Of a stretch of 64,000 nt of DNA, positions 7,469-15,305 are shown in pieces; the stretch's first letter is position 1; each line of letters opens with the position of its first letter. A program made the translations under genes and the position numbers. Below the pieces are notes generated by a model. That model searched no databases, was not told the origin of the DNA, and saw only the letters and a list, made by a program, of their open reading frames with translations. Origin of the DNA: QHCA01 sp003244095 (GTDB lineage: Bacteria > Actinomycetota > Actinomycetes > Mycobacteriales > QHCA01); contig JBBQNN010000011.1 of the NCBI GenBank assembly GCA_038329965.1, positions 7,331-71,330 on the forward strand. Reading direction: 5' to 3'.

Positions 7469-9316
7469 GTGGACACGACGCTCGCCGATCCCCTGGTCGG
7501 CAAGCTCCTGGAGGGGCGCTACCGCATCGACCGGCGGATCGCCCGCGGTGGCATGGCCACCGTCTACCAGGCGCTCGACGAGCGTCTCGACCGGGTGGTC
7601 GCGGTCAAGGTGATGCACCCGGGCTTGGCGGAGGACGCGCAGTTCCTGGCGCGGTTCACCGCCGAGGCCAGGGCGGCCGCGCGCCTGTCCTCCGGCAACG
7701 TCGTCAGCGTCTTCGACCAGGGCTCCCACGATGGTCTGGCTTTTCTCGTGATGGAGCTGGTGCAGGGGCGCACCCTGCGCGATCTGCTGCACGAGCGCGG
7801 CCGGCTTTCGCCCGCCCAGGCGCTGTCGGTGCTCGAGCCGGTGCTGCTCGCACTGTCGGCCGCCCACCGGGCAGGCCTGGTCCACCGCGACGTCAAGCCC
7901 GAGAACGTCCTGCTCGGCGACGACGGCTCGGTGAAGGTCGCCGACTTCGGCCTGGCCCGCGCGGTCGAGGCGGCCACCCAGACCAGCGCCGCCGGCCTGC
8001 TCATCGGTACGGCGGCCTATGTCGCCCCCGAGCAGGTCGCCCGCGGCTCCGCCGACGAGCGTACCGACGTCTACGCCGCCGGAATCCTGCTGTTCGAGAT
8101 GCTCACCGGCACCGTCCCCTATGTGGGCGAGAACGCGGTGTCCGTGGCCTACCAGCATGTCCACGAGGACGTGCCGCCGCCTTCCACCCGGGCCGACGTG
8201 CCGCCCCCCCTCGATGCGTTGACAGTGCGTGCGACCCGGCGCGACCCGGGCGCCCGGCCGTCGGACGCGGGAGCATTCCTCGCCGAGTTGCGCGACGTCC
8301 GCGAGGATCTCGGACTGCGGGTGGTCGCGGTGCCGACCGGCCGGGCGACGATGACCGGCCCGTCGCACGCCACCGTCGCCGTGCCGCTGCTGGACCGCGC
8401 CGTGACGCCGCCGCAGCCGCCGCCGCCGGGCCGCCGCGGGCACCGGCGACGGGGCCGGATCCCCGTCGCACTGGTCGTGATCATCCTGCTGGGCGCGGTC
8501 ATGGCCGGCGCGGGATGGTGGCTGGGCGCCGGCAGGTACGTCCGTGCCCCCACGATGATCGGGATGACCGAGGCCAAGGCGCGGACCACGGCGGGTCACG
8601 CCGGCCTCAAGGTCGCGCTCGGGGCCAGGGTCTACGACGAGGTGGTGCCGGTGGGATCGGTCGTCCGGCAGGACCCCGGCGCCGATCGCCGGATCCGCAA
8701 GGGGGCGACGGTCACGCTCTTCCTGTCCCAAGGCAAGGAGCGGCACCCGATTCCCGACGTCAGGGGTGACACCCAGTCCGTGGCCGAGGCGAAGCTCCGG
8801 CAGGCGACCCTCACTCCGCAGTTCTTCACCAAGGCCGACGACACGGTGCCGGGCGGGCGGGTCATCTCGCAGTCCCTGAAGCCGGGGCTACTGGTCCGGC
8901 GAGCCACCACGGTCGTCGTCGTGGTCAGCAGCGGACCGCCGCCGGTGACGGTGCCGAACGTGGTCGGTGACGACCTCGATAGCGCCAAAGGCACGTTGAC
9001 AGCCGCCGGATTCACCGTGAACGTCAAGCGGGTCAACGACGACTCGATCCCCAAGGATCAGGTCATGTCACAGGCCCCCGCGAGCGGCAACGCCCCCCGC
9101 GGGTCCGCTGTGGCGTTGACCGTGTCCGATGGGCCGCCGCTGGTCACCGTGCCGAACGTCGTGGGGATGAAGATCCACCAGGCGGAAGCCACGCTGACCG
9201 CTGCGGGATTCAAGGTGTTCGTGGTGCCGTTCTTCTTCACCGACCGGGTCAAGACCCAGAACCCCGCGGGCGGGGACCACGCGCCCAAGGGCAGCACCAT
9301 CAACCTGCTGCGCTAG
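7469..9316 (+). CDS. pknL: Serine/threonine protein kinase PknL with PASTA repeats
   Basis: Membrane-spanning Hanks-type kinase of 615 residues. The kinase domain (about 15-275) has the glycine loop RRIARGGMATVY, catalytic Lys47, HRD with Asp141, and DFG with Asp159. A proline-rich juxtamembrane stretch precedes one membrane helix (about 331-353). Four extracellular PASTA repeats follow, starting near residues 360, 425, 492 and 558; the last two open with VTVPNVVG. PASTA repeats bind peptidoglycan fragments or lipid II. From memory, M. tuberculosis PknL lacks PASTA repeats while corynebacterial PknL has them. The GTG start is supported by the adjacent -10. The Rv2175c-like substrate gene lies 4.3 kb to the left. 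Confidence 0.9.
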   Translation: MDTTLADPLVGKLLEGRYRIDRRIARGGMATVYQALDERLDRVVAVKVMHPGLAEDAQFLARFTAEARAAARLSSGNVVSVFDQGSHDGLAFLVMELVQGRTLRDLLHERGRLSPAQALSVLEPVLLALSAAHRAGLVHRDVKPENVLLGDDGSVKVADFGLARAVEAATQTSAAGLLIGTAAYVAPEQVARGSADERTDVYAAGILLFEMLTGTVPYVGENAVSVAYQHVHEDVPPPSTRADVPPPLDALTVRATRRDPGARPSDAGAFLAELRDVREDLGLRVVAVPTGRATMTGPSHATVAVPLLDRAVTPPQPPPPGRRGHRRRGRIPVALVVIILLGAVMAGAGWWLGAGRYVRAPTMIGMTEAKARTTAGHAGLKVALGARVYDEVVPVGSVVRQDPGADRRIRKGATVTLFLSQGKERHPIPDVRGDTQSVAEAKLRQATLTPQFFTKADDTVPGGRVISQSLKPGLLVRRATTVVVVVSSGPPPVTVPNVVGDDLDSAKGTLTAAGFTVNVKRVNDDSIPKDQVMSQAPASGNAPRGSAVALTVSDGPPLVTVPNVVGMKIHQAEATLTAAGFKVFVVPFFFTDRVKTQNPAGGDHAPKGSTINLLR

Positions 9317-9339
9317 GGCACCGTGCGAGGATCGTCGCG

Positions 9340-10353
9340 ATGGTCATCCTCATGCAACCCGGTGCCGGCGAGAGCGAACTCGACGAGGTCGTCCTCGCGG
9401 TGCGCAGCGCCGGCGGGAGCGCGTTCGTCTCCCGGGGGGTCAACCGCACGATCGTCGGCGTGGTCGCGGGCGAGGAGGTGCTGGAGGCACTGGACGGGCT
9501 GACGTTGCCCGGTGTCGCCGACATCGTCCGAATCACCGCTCCGTACAAGTTGGTCAGCCGGGAGAACCACCCGCGCACGAGCACGGTGCATGTAGGTGAC
9601 GTGCCGATCGGCCCGGACACCTTCACGCTGATCGCCGGGCCGTGCGCCGTGGAGTCCTTGGAGCAGACCCACGAGGCGGCGCAGCTGGCCAAGAGCGCCG
9701 GTGCACGGCTGCTGCGCGGCGGGGCCTTCAAGCCGCGGACCTCGCCGTACGCCTTCCAGGGCCTCGGCGTCGAAGGGCTGAAGATCCTGGCCGAGGTGAG
9801 CGCGGCGACCGGGCTGCCCGTCGTGACCGAGGTGGTCGACGCGGGCAGCGTCGCCACGGTGGCGGAGTACGCCGACATGCTGCAGATCGGCACTCGCAAC
9901 ATGCAGAACTTCGCCCTGCTTCAGGCGGTGGGCGCCGTCGGCAAGCCGGTACTGCTCAAGCGGGGCCTCACGGCGACGTACGAGGAGTGGTTGATGGCGG
10001 CGGAGTACGTCGCGCAGCGCGGCAACCTCGACATCGTGCTGTGCGAGCGGGGGGTCCGGGGATTCGAGACCAGCATCCGCAACATGCTCGACATCTCGGC
10101 GGTGCCGATGGTGCACGGCCTGTCGCACCTGCCGGTGATCGTGGACCCGTCACACGCGGCCGGCCGGCTCGACCTCGTCGTGCCCCTGGCGCGGGCCGCC
10201 ATCGCCGCCGGAGCCGACGGCGTCATGGTCGACGTGCACGCGCATCCCGAGCAGGCCCGCTGCGACGGGCCGCAGGCCCTGCACGGAGCCAGCCTCGACG
10301 AGCTTGCCGACTCGGTACGGACGCTGCCGCCCCTGCTGGGGCGCGGCAGCTAG
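9340..10353 (+). CDS. aroF: 3-deoxy-7-phosphoheptulonate synthase, class I (AroF/KDO8PS-like type I-beta)
   Basis: DAHP synthase, which condenses phosphoenolpyruvate and erythrose 4-phosphate at the entry to the shikimate pathway. At 337 residues it has the N-terminal ferredoxin-like regulatory domain (about 1-70, beginning MVILMQPGAGESELDEVVLA) of Thermotoga/Bacillus-type enzymes and then a TIM barrel with IAGPCAVES, LRGGAFKPRTSPYAFQG, IGTRNMQN and DPSHAAGR motifs. It follows pknL by 23 bp on the same strand. Its stop codon overlaps that of the convergent aldolase gene. A second, unrelated class II DAHP synthase is encoded 1 kb away, which is unusual. Confidence 0.92.
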   Translation: MVILMQPGAGESELDEVVLAVRSAGGSAFVSRGVNRTIVGVVAGEEVLEALDGLTLPGVADIVRITAPYKLVSRENHPRTSTVHVGDVPIGPDTFTLIAGPCAVESLEQTHEAAQLAKSAGARLLRGGAFKPRTSPYAFQGLGVEGLKILAEVSAATGLPVVTEVVDAGSVATVAEYADMLQIGTRNMQNFALLQAVGAVGKPVLLKRGLTATYEEWLMAAEYVAQRGNLDIVLCERGVRGFETSIRNMLDISAVPMVHGLSHLPVIVDPSHAAGRLDLVVPLARAAIAAGADGVMVDVHAHPEQARCDGPQALHGASLDELADSVRTLPPLLGRGS

Positions 10354-11345
10354 CCGGCCAGTCGGGCCAGCACCTCGACGGCACGGTCGATGCCGGTGTC
10401 CCCGACATCGAGGTGGGTCACCAATCGCACCCGGGTCGGCCCGACCACCGAGATCAGCACGCCGTCGGCCCGCGCCTTCTCGGCAAGGACCGGCGCGTCG
10501 GCGGTGTCGAAGTAGACGAGGTTGGTCTCTACGGTCGCGGGATCCACGCCGACGGCCTCGGCGAGGCGGCCGGCCCGGGCATGGTCGTCGGCGATCCGCT
10601 CCAGGTGGTGCTCGAGCGCGTAGCTGCCGGCGGCGGCGAGGACCCCGGCCTGCCGCATGGCGCCTCCGAGGCGCGCCCGCAGGGCGCGCGCCGTGACGAT
10701 GCGCTCGGTAGTCGAGACCACGACCGACCCGACGGGGGCGCCGAGCCCCTTGGACAGGCACACCGACATGGTGTCGAACAGGACGCCGTAGTCGGCCAGC
10801 GCGACACCGCCGGCGACGTGGGCGTTCCAGATCCGCGCGCCGTCGCAGTGCACGGCGACGGCACTGTCGTCGGCCAGGGACCGCAGCTCCCTCAACGCCT
10901 CGATGGGCTGCACGGCACCGCCGCCCCGGTTGTGGGTGTTCTCGACCGCCACCGCCTTGGTGGTGACCGTGTGGTATCCCGACGGCCGGATCATCGCGCG
11001 GACGTCGTCGACCGCGAGCCGCCCGCCGCGTGCGGTCCAGGTGCGGGTGGTGATGCCACCGTGCGCCGCCGCGGCGCCGTGTTCGTAGGTGACCACGTGG
11101 GCGTCGGCGTCGCAGATCAGCTCCTCGCCCGGCTGCACGAGCAGCCGCAGGCACAGCTGGTTGCCCATCGTGCCGGTGGGAACGAACAGCGCAGCCTCCT
11201 GCCCGAACAGCCCGGCGACGTGCTCTTCGAGCGCGTTGACCGACGGATCCTCGCCGTAGACGTCGTCGCCGACCTCGGCAGCTGCCATCGCTGTCCGCAT
11301 GCCGGCCGTGGGTTGCGTGAGGGTGTCCGAACGCAGGTCGATCAC
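10350..11345 (-). CDS. ltaE: Low-specificity L-threonine aldolase
   Basis: PLP-dependent fold-type I enzyme cleaving L-threonine/L-allo-threonine to glycine and acetaldehyde. The 331-residue product begins IDLRSDTLTQPTAGMRTAMA, typical of the beta-eliminating lyase/threonine aldolase family. It has GDDVYGEDPSVNALE, the ENTHNRGGG and HCDGARIWNA motifs, and SVCLSKGLGAPVGS, where the lysine is the predicted PLP Schiff-base residue. The start is the GTG at 11345, overlapping the aroG stop (GTGA), so it is coupled to aroG. No metabolic reason for that coupling is obvious; it may simply share the promoter. Confidence 0.92.
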   Translation of the reverse strand: MIDLRSDTLTQPTAGMRTAMAAAEVGDDVYGEDPSVNALEEHVAGLFGQEAALFVPTGTMGNQLCLRLLVQPGEELICDADAHVVTYEHGAAAAHGGITTRTWTARGGRLAVDDVRAMIRPSGYHTVTTKAVAVENTHNRGGGAVQPIEALRELRSLADDSAVAVHCDGARIWNAHVAGGVALADYGVLFDTMSVCLSKGLGAPVGSVVVSTTERIVTARALRARLGGAMRQAGVLAAAGSYALEHHLERIADDHARAGRLAEAVGVDPATVETNLVYFDTADAPVLAEKARADGVLISVVGPTRVRLVTHLDVGDTGIDRAVEVLARLAG

Positions 11346-12649
11346 TGGAGCATCTCGGCGACGAGGAAGGCCAGCTCCAGGGCCTGTTGGGTGTTCAGCC
11401 GGGGGTCGCACGCAGTCTCGTAGCGGCCGGCCAGGTCCCCGTCGGAGATCTGCTGACCACCGCCGAGGCATTCGGTGACGTCCTCCCCGGTGAGCTCGAC
11501 GTGGATCCCACCAGGGTTGGAGCCCAGCGACCGGTGCACCTCGAAGAACCCGCTGACCTCGTCGACGATCCGGTCGAAGTGCCGGGTCTTGAAACCGCTC
11601 GGTGACTCGATGGTGTTGCCGTGCATCGGGTCGCAGGCCCACACGACGAGCCGGCCGGTGGCTTCGACCTTCTCCACGATGGGCGGCAGATGGTCGCGCA
11701 CCTTGCCCGCGCCCATACGGCAGGTCAACGTGAGCCGCCCAGGTATCGCCTCGGGGTCGAGCCGCTCCACGATCGCGGCGGCGTCCTCGGGCCGGACGGT
11801 AGGGCCGAGCTTGATCCCGACCGGATTGGCGATGTGTGAGACGAAGTCGAGGTGTGCCCCGCCGGCCTGTCGGGTGCGCTCCCCCACCCAGACGGTGTGC
11901 GCCGACAGGTCGTATGCACGCTCCCCGGACAGCCGGGTCAGGGCACGCTCGTAGTCGAGGATGAGGGCCTCGTGGCTGACGTACAGTTCGACGCTGCGCA
12001 GCGACTCGTCGCGGACCCCACATGCCCGCATGAACGACAGCGCGCGGTCGATCTCGGCGGCCATCGTCTCGTAGCGCTGGCCCGCCGGTGAGGTGCGGAC
12101 GAAGTCCTTGTTCCAGTCGTGCACGTCATGGAGGTCGGCGAGGCCGCCGGTGGCGAAGGCCCGAAGGAGGTTCAGGGTGGTCGACGCCGAGGAGTAGGCG
12201 CGCAGCATGCGTTCGGGGTCGGGCACCCTCGACTGCGGGTCCGGCGCGAAGGAGTTGACCATGTCGCCGCGGTAGGTCGGCAACCCGGCCGCGTCGAAAT
12301 CGGCCGAGCGCGGCTTGGCGTACTGCCCTGCCATCCGGGCCACCTTGACGATCGGGACGCTGGCGCCGTAGGTCAGCACCACCGCCATCTGCAGCAGCGT
12401 CTTGGTGGTCGCGCGCAGCATCGACTCGGTCGCGCCGAAGACCTCGGCACAGTCACCACCCTGAAGCAGGAACGCCTCGCCGCGGGCCGCCGAGGCGAGG
12501 CGGTCGCGCAGGAGGTCGACCTCGCTGGGCACGACCAGCGGCGGCAACTCGGCAAGGGTGGCACTGACCGCCTGGAGCGCGGACGCGTCCGGCCAGGCCG
12601 GCTGCTGCGCGGCCGGCAGGCTCCGCCACGCGTCGAGGTCAACAGGCAC
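11342..12649 (-). CDS. aroG: 3-deoxy-7-phosphoheptulonate synthase, class II (AroG)
   Basis: Plant/mycobacterial-type DAHP synthase of 435 residues, not homologous in sequence to the class I enzyme 1 kb away. Family motifs are LDAWRSLPAAQQPAWPD at the N-terminus, LLQGGDCAEVF, RMAGQYAKPRS, THTVWVGERTRQ-like sequence at AHTVWVGERTRQAGGAHLDF, KLGPTVRPED and CDPMHGNT. In M. tuberculosis AroG (Rv2178c) is the sole DAHP synthase, is feedback-regulated by aromatic amino acids and lies beside Rv2179c, as here apart from the inserted pfk gene. The GTG at 12649 is preceded by a -10 hexamer at 6 nt. The frame is open upstream but the extra sequence is not protein-like. Confidence 0.95.
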   Translation of the reverse strand: MPVDLDAWRSLPAAQQPAWPDASALQAVSATLAELPPLVVPSEVDLLRDRLASAARGEAFLLQGGDCAEVFGATESMLRATTKTLLQMAVVLTYGASVPIVKVARMAGQYAKPRSADFDAAGLPTYRGDMVNSFAPDPQSRVPDPERMLRAYSSASTTLNLLRAFATGGLADLHDVHDWNKDFVRTSPAGQRYETMAAEIDRALSFMRACGVRDESLRSVELYVSHEALILDYERALTRLSGERAYDLSAHTVWVGERTRQAGGAHLDFVSHIANPVGIKLGPTVRPEDAAAIVERLDPEAIPGRLTLTCRMGAGKVRDHLPPIVEKVEATGRLVVWACDPMHGNTIESPSGFKTRHFDRIVDEVSGFFEVHRSLGSNPGGIHVELTGEDVTECLGGGQQISDGDLAGRYETACDPRLNTQQALELAFLVAEMLQ

Positions 12650-12655
12650 GTTGCC

Positions 12656-12661
12656 AGCGTA
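12656..12661 (-). promoter_or_regulatory. -10 element TACGCT of aroG (leaderless)
   Basis: On the minus strand TACGCT is followed by GGCAAC and the GTG start. There is no Shine-Dalgarno sequence, and a leaderless mRNA covering aroG-ltaE is predicted. Confidence 0.6.
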
Positions 12662-12690
12662 GCCCGGCGGGCCGGCGGCCGAAGCAGGCC

Positions 12691-13716
12691 TCAGCCGAAG
12701 AACACCTCGGCCTCGGCATAGCGCTCGAGCGGCACCAGCTTGAGCTCCCGGGTGGCCTCCGCGAGGGGTACCCGGACGATGTCCGTGCCGCGCAGCGCGA
12801 CCATGTTGCCCCAGTCGCCGTCGTGGGCCGCGTCCACGGCATGCAGGCCGAAACGCGTTGCCAGCACCCGGTCGAACGCCGTGGGCGTGCCCCCGCGCTG
12901 GATGTGCCCCAGGACGGTCGCCCGGCACTCGCGCCCGGTACGGCCGCGGATCTCCTCCTCCAGGACCACCCCGATCCCGGAGAGCCGGACGTGGCCGAAC
13001 GCGTCCAGCTCGCCCTCGCGGACGGTCATCGTGCCCTCTTTGGGGGTCGCACCCTCGGCGACGACGATGATCGGGGCGTAGTGCGTCTCGAAGCGCCGCT
13101 CGACGTAGGCGCAGACCTGCTCGATGTCGAAGGGCCGCTCGGGGATCAGGATGATGTTGGCCCCGCCGGCCATGCCGGCATGCAAGGCGATCCAGCCGGC
13201 ATGCCGCCCCATCACCTCGACCACGAGCGCCCGGTGGTGACTCTCGGCAGTGGTGTGCAGCCGGTCGATCGCCTCCATCGCGATGGTCACCGCGGTGTCG
13301 AAGCCGAAGGTGTAGTCGGTGGCGTTGAGGTCGTTGTCGATGGTCTTGGGCACGCCCACCACGGGCACCCCGTCGTCGGTCAGCCGCTTGGCGACCCCGA
13401 GCGTGTCCTCGCCGCCGATCGCGATCAGCCCGTCGAGGTTCAGGTTGGTCACCGTGGCCCTGATCCGTTCCGGACCGCCCTCCACCTTGTACGGGTTGGT
13501 CCGTGACGAGCCGAGGATGGTGCCGCCCCGCGGCAGGATCCCGCGTACCTGCTCGACCCCGAGCGGCGCGACGTCGGCCTCGACCGGGCCACGCCAGCCA
13601 TCCTGGAACCCGACGAATTCATGGCCGTACACCCCGACGCCCTTACGGACGACGGCCCTGATGACGGCATTGAGGCCGGGGCAGTCGCCCCCGCCGGTGA
13701 GGACTCCGATGCGCAT
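12691..13716 (-). CDS. pfkA: 6-phosphofructokinase, probably pyrophosphate-dependent
   Basis: Phosphorylates fructose 6-phosphate at C1. It is 341 residues of the actinobacterial group III PFK family: RIGVLTGGGDCPGLNAVIRA at the N-terminus, PKTIDNDL, EVMGRHAGWIALHAG and GHIQRGGTPTAFDR. The donor-site residues are GGEDT (101-105, Asp104) and PKTIDND (123-129, Lys124). ATP-dependent enzymes have glycine at both positions, whereas the Asp104/Lys124 pair is the hallmark of PPi-PFKs such as that of Amycolatopsis methanolica. I therefore infer use of pyrophosphate and a reversible reaction. ATP-dependent PFKs with Lys124 but Gly104 also exist, so Asp104 is the deciding residue. Confidence 0.9.
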   Translation of the reverse strand: MRIGVLTGGGDCPGLNAVIRAVVRKGVGVYGHEFVGFQDGWRGPVEADVAPLGVEQVRGILPRGGTILGSSRTNPYKVEGGPERIRATVTNLNLDGLIAIGGEDTLGVAKRLTDDGVPVVGVPKTIDNDLNATDYTFGFDTAVTIAMEAIDRLHTTAESHHRALVVEVMGRHAGWIALHAGMAGGANIILIPERPFDIEQVCAYVERRFETHYAPIIVVAEGATPKEGTMTVREGELDAFGHVRLSGIGVVLEEEIRGRTGRECRATVLGHIQRGGTPTAFDRVLATRFGLHAVDAAHDGDWGNMVALRGTDIVRVPLAEATRELKLVPLERYAEAEVFFG

Positions 13717-13723
13717 AGCCGAG

Positions 13724-13729
13724 ACCGTA
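13724..13729 (-). promoter_or_regulatory. -10 element TACGGT of the phosphofructokinase gene (leaderless)
   Basis: TACGGT is followed by CTCGGCT (7 nt) and ATG on the minus strand. It lies in the 29-bp gap behind the ribonuclease gene and could start a separate transcript at the ATG. Confidence 0.5.
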
Positions 13730-13745
13730 TCGGCCTCGTTGCCAG

Positions 13746-14258
13746 CTAGTTGCCACCGCCCCATCCGTGCTCCAGCCGGTGCGCCTCCATGGCCTGCCAG
13801 CGCCGCAGGTTGTGCCGGGCGTCGGCGAGCGCATCGTGCTGGTCGGCCGGCGCGGGTGGCAGAGCCGGCCGGCCGAGATCGTCCCAACGCTGCCGGAGGT
13901 CCTTGGTGAACCTCGGCACCGCCCGCGGCAGCGCCGGCATCCCGCCCCAGAGCTGGCACAGCGCGACATGGTCGTAGGCGGCGTACCAGGCCCACAGCTC
14001 CAGACCCTCACCCGGCTCCGTGAGATAGGAGAACAGGTCGTCCGCGATCTCCTTCAACGACCGCCAGCGCGCATCGGCCGGCGCCGGCAGCTTGTCCAGG
14101 ACGTTGGCCCGCACCCACGGGATCGCCTTCTCCGGCTCGAACTCGGTCGACACCGCATAGAACTCACGGGCCGCCTCGTCGACGGCGCCGATCGACACGA
14201 GGTCGATGGTGTGCCCATCCTCGATGAACTCACAGTCGTAGAACACCCGCCTGATCAC
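13746..14258 (-). CDS. DEDD-family 3'-5' exoribonuclease (Rv2179c-like)
   Basis: A 170-residue protein matching in length and start the mycobacterial Rv2179c family (polyadenylate-specific 3' exoribonuclease AS, RNase T-like fold). Exo I motif residues are visible in FYDCEFIEDGHTIDLVSIG (Asp and Glu), with a second acidic residue in AWYAAYDHVALC and the C-terminal HDALADARHN (His and Asp), so the catalytic acids look intact. It acts on RNA 3' overhangs in a metal-dependent way (family knowledge). The GTG at 14258 carries a -10 hexamer 6 nt upstream, so it is probably transcribed as a leaderless mRNA. Confidence 0.85.
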   Translation of the reverse strand: MIRRVFYDCEFIEDGHTIDLVSIGAVDEAAREFYAVSTEFEPEKAIPWVRANVLDKLPAPADARWRSLKEIADDLFSYLTEPGEGLELWAWYAAYDHVALCQLWGGMPALPRAVPRFTKDLRQRWDDLGRPALPPAPADQHDALADARHNLRRWQAMEAHRLEHGWGGGN

Positions 14259-14264
14259 CGGCCG

Positions 14265-14270
14265 ACCGTA
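14265..14270 (-). promoter_or_regulatory. -10 element TACGGT of the exoribonuclease gene (leaderless)
   Basis: TACGGT is followed by CGGCCG and the GTG start on the minus strand. The rest of the 231-bp divergent gap to 14489 shows nothing else I can name. Confidence 0.55.
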
Positions 14271-14477
14271 CCTGCAGCGATGCGCGACCCTGAGCCGGGC
14301 GGGTGCCGGAGACCGGAGTGGGCGCGCGACGCCGCGACCCCTACCACCGATCGGCACCCGAAGCCGAGCCCGCCCACAGCCGCCCGCCCCTCCACACGTC
14401 CCGCCCTACCACGAGGCCGTCGGGCACGCCATCTGGCCCAAGTGGTGCGAGCCAGGCCAGAGTCAGGGTCAGGGCAC

Positions 14478-14483
14478 TATCGT
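14478..14483 (+). promoter_or_regulatory. -10 element TATCGT of the DUF1028 gene (leaderless)
   Basis: TATCGT is followed by CCGGCC and ATG at 14490, without a Shine-Dalgarno sequence. It predicts a leaderless DUF1028-glpK mRNA. Confidence 0.6.
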
Positions 14484-14489
14484 CCGGCC

Positions 14490-15305
14490 ATGACCTTTTC
14501 GATCGTGGCGCGCAGCTCGGATGGGCAGTCCTACGGCGTGGCCGTCGCCAGCAAGTTCCTCGCCGTGGGCGTCGCCGTGCCTGCCGCCGAGGCCGGCGTG
14601 GGCGCGATCGCCACCCAGTCCTATGCCAACCTGGCCTATCGCCCACAAGGTCTGGCCCTGCTGCGGACCGGCACCGACGCGGCGCACACCGTCGCCGGGC
14701 TGACCGCCGCCGACCCCGGCCGCGAGACCCGCCAGCTCGGCGTGGTCGGGGCGCACGGGGACGGTGCGAGCTTCACCGGCGCCGAGTGCAATGCCTGGGC
14801 GGGCGGCGCCACCGGCGCCGGCTACGCCTGCCAGGGCAACATCCTGACCGGGCCTGTTGTCGTCCAGGAGATGGAGCGGGCGTGGCTGGCCGATCCCCCG
14901 GACGTGCCGCTCGCCGTCCGCCTGCTCGACGCGCTCGTCGCGGGCGACGTGGCCGGCGGTGACCAGCGGGGGCGCCAGAGCGCGGCGCTCTTCGTGGTCA
15001 CCCCGGGCGGCGGGTACGGCGGCGGCAGCGACGTCTCGGTCGACCTCCGCGTCGACGACCACCACTCCCCGGTGCCCGAACTACGGCGGCTGCTCGACCT
15101 GCATGACCTGTACTTCGGCCGACCCGACCCGGCCGACGGCGTCGCGCTGCAGGGCGAGACGGCCGAGGAGGTGCGCCGGTTGCTGGACCGCCTCGGGCAG
15201 CCCGACCTGGACACCTGGATGGGCGTGGAGAACTACGAGGAACGATCGCTCCCGGGAGCGATCGACCCGCTGGTGCTGGCGAAGCTGCGCGAGGCCGCGC
15301 GGTGA
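14490..15305 (+). CDS. DUF1028 family protein (Ntn-hydrolase-like)
   Basis: A 271-residue DUF1028 protein: TFSIVARSSDGQSYGVAVASKFLAVG at the start (shown as residues 2-27) and the conserved GVGAIATQSYANL and GDQRGRQSAALFVV stretches. The fold is Ntn-hydrolase-like (proteasome subunit related) and some members carry a C-terminal peptidoglycan-binding domain; this one does not. No substrate is established to my knowledge. The frame is open 720 bp upstream, but protein-like sequence and the -10 hexamer both place the start at 14490. The stop overlaps the glycerol kinase start (GTGA), so the two are co-translated. Confidence 0.8.
   Translation: MTFSIVARSSDGQSYGVAVASKFLAVGVAVPAAEAGVGAIATQSYANLAYRPQGLALLRTGTDAAHTVAGLTAADPGRETRQLGVVGAHGDGASFTGAECNAWAGGATGAGYACQGNILTGPVVVQEMERAWLADPPDVPLAVRLLDALVAGDVAGGDQRGRQSAALFVVTPGGGYGGGSDVSVDLRVDDHHSPVPELRRLLDLHDLYFGRPDPADGVALQGETAEEVRRLLDRLGQPDLDTWMGVENYEERSLPGAIDPLVLAKLREAAR

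Noticed and set aside
8103..8589. Minus-strand frames inside pknL
   Set aside because: They are out-of-frame shadows of the kinase/PASTA gene.
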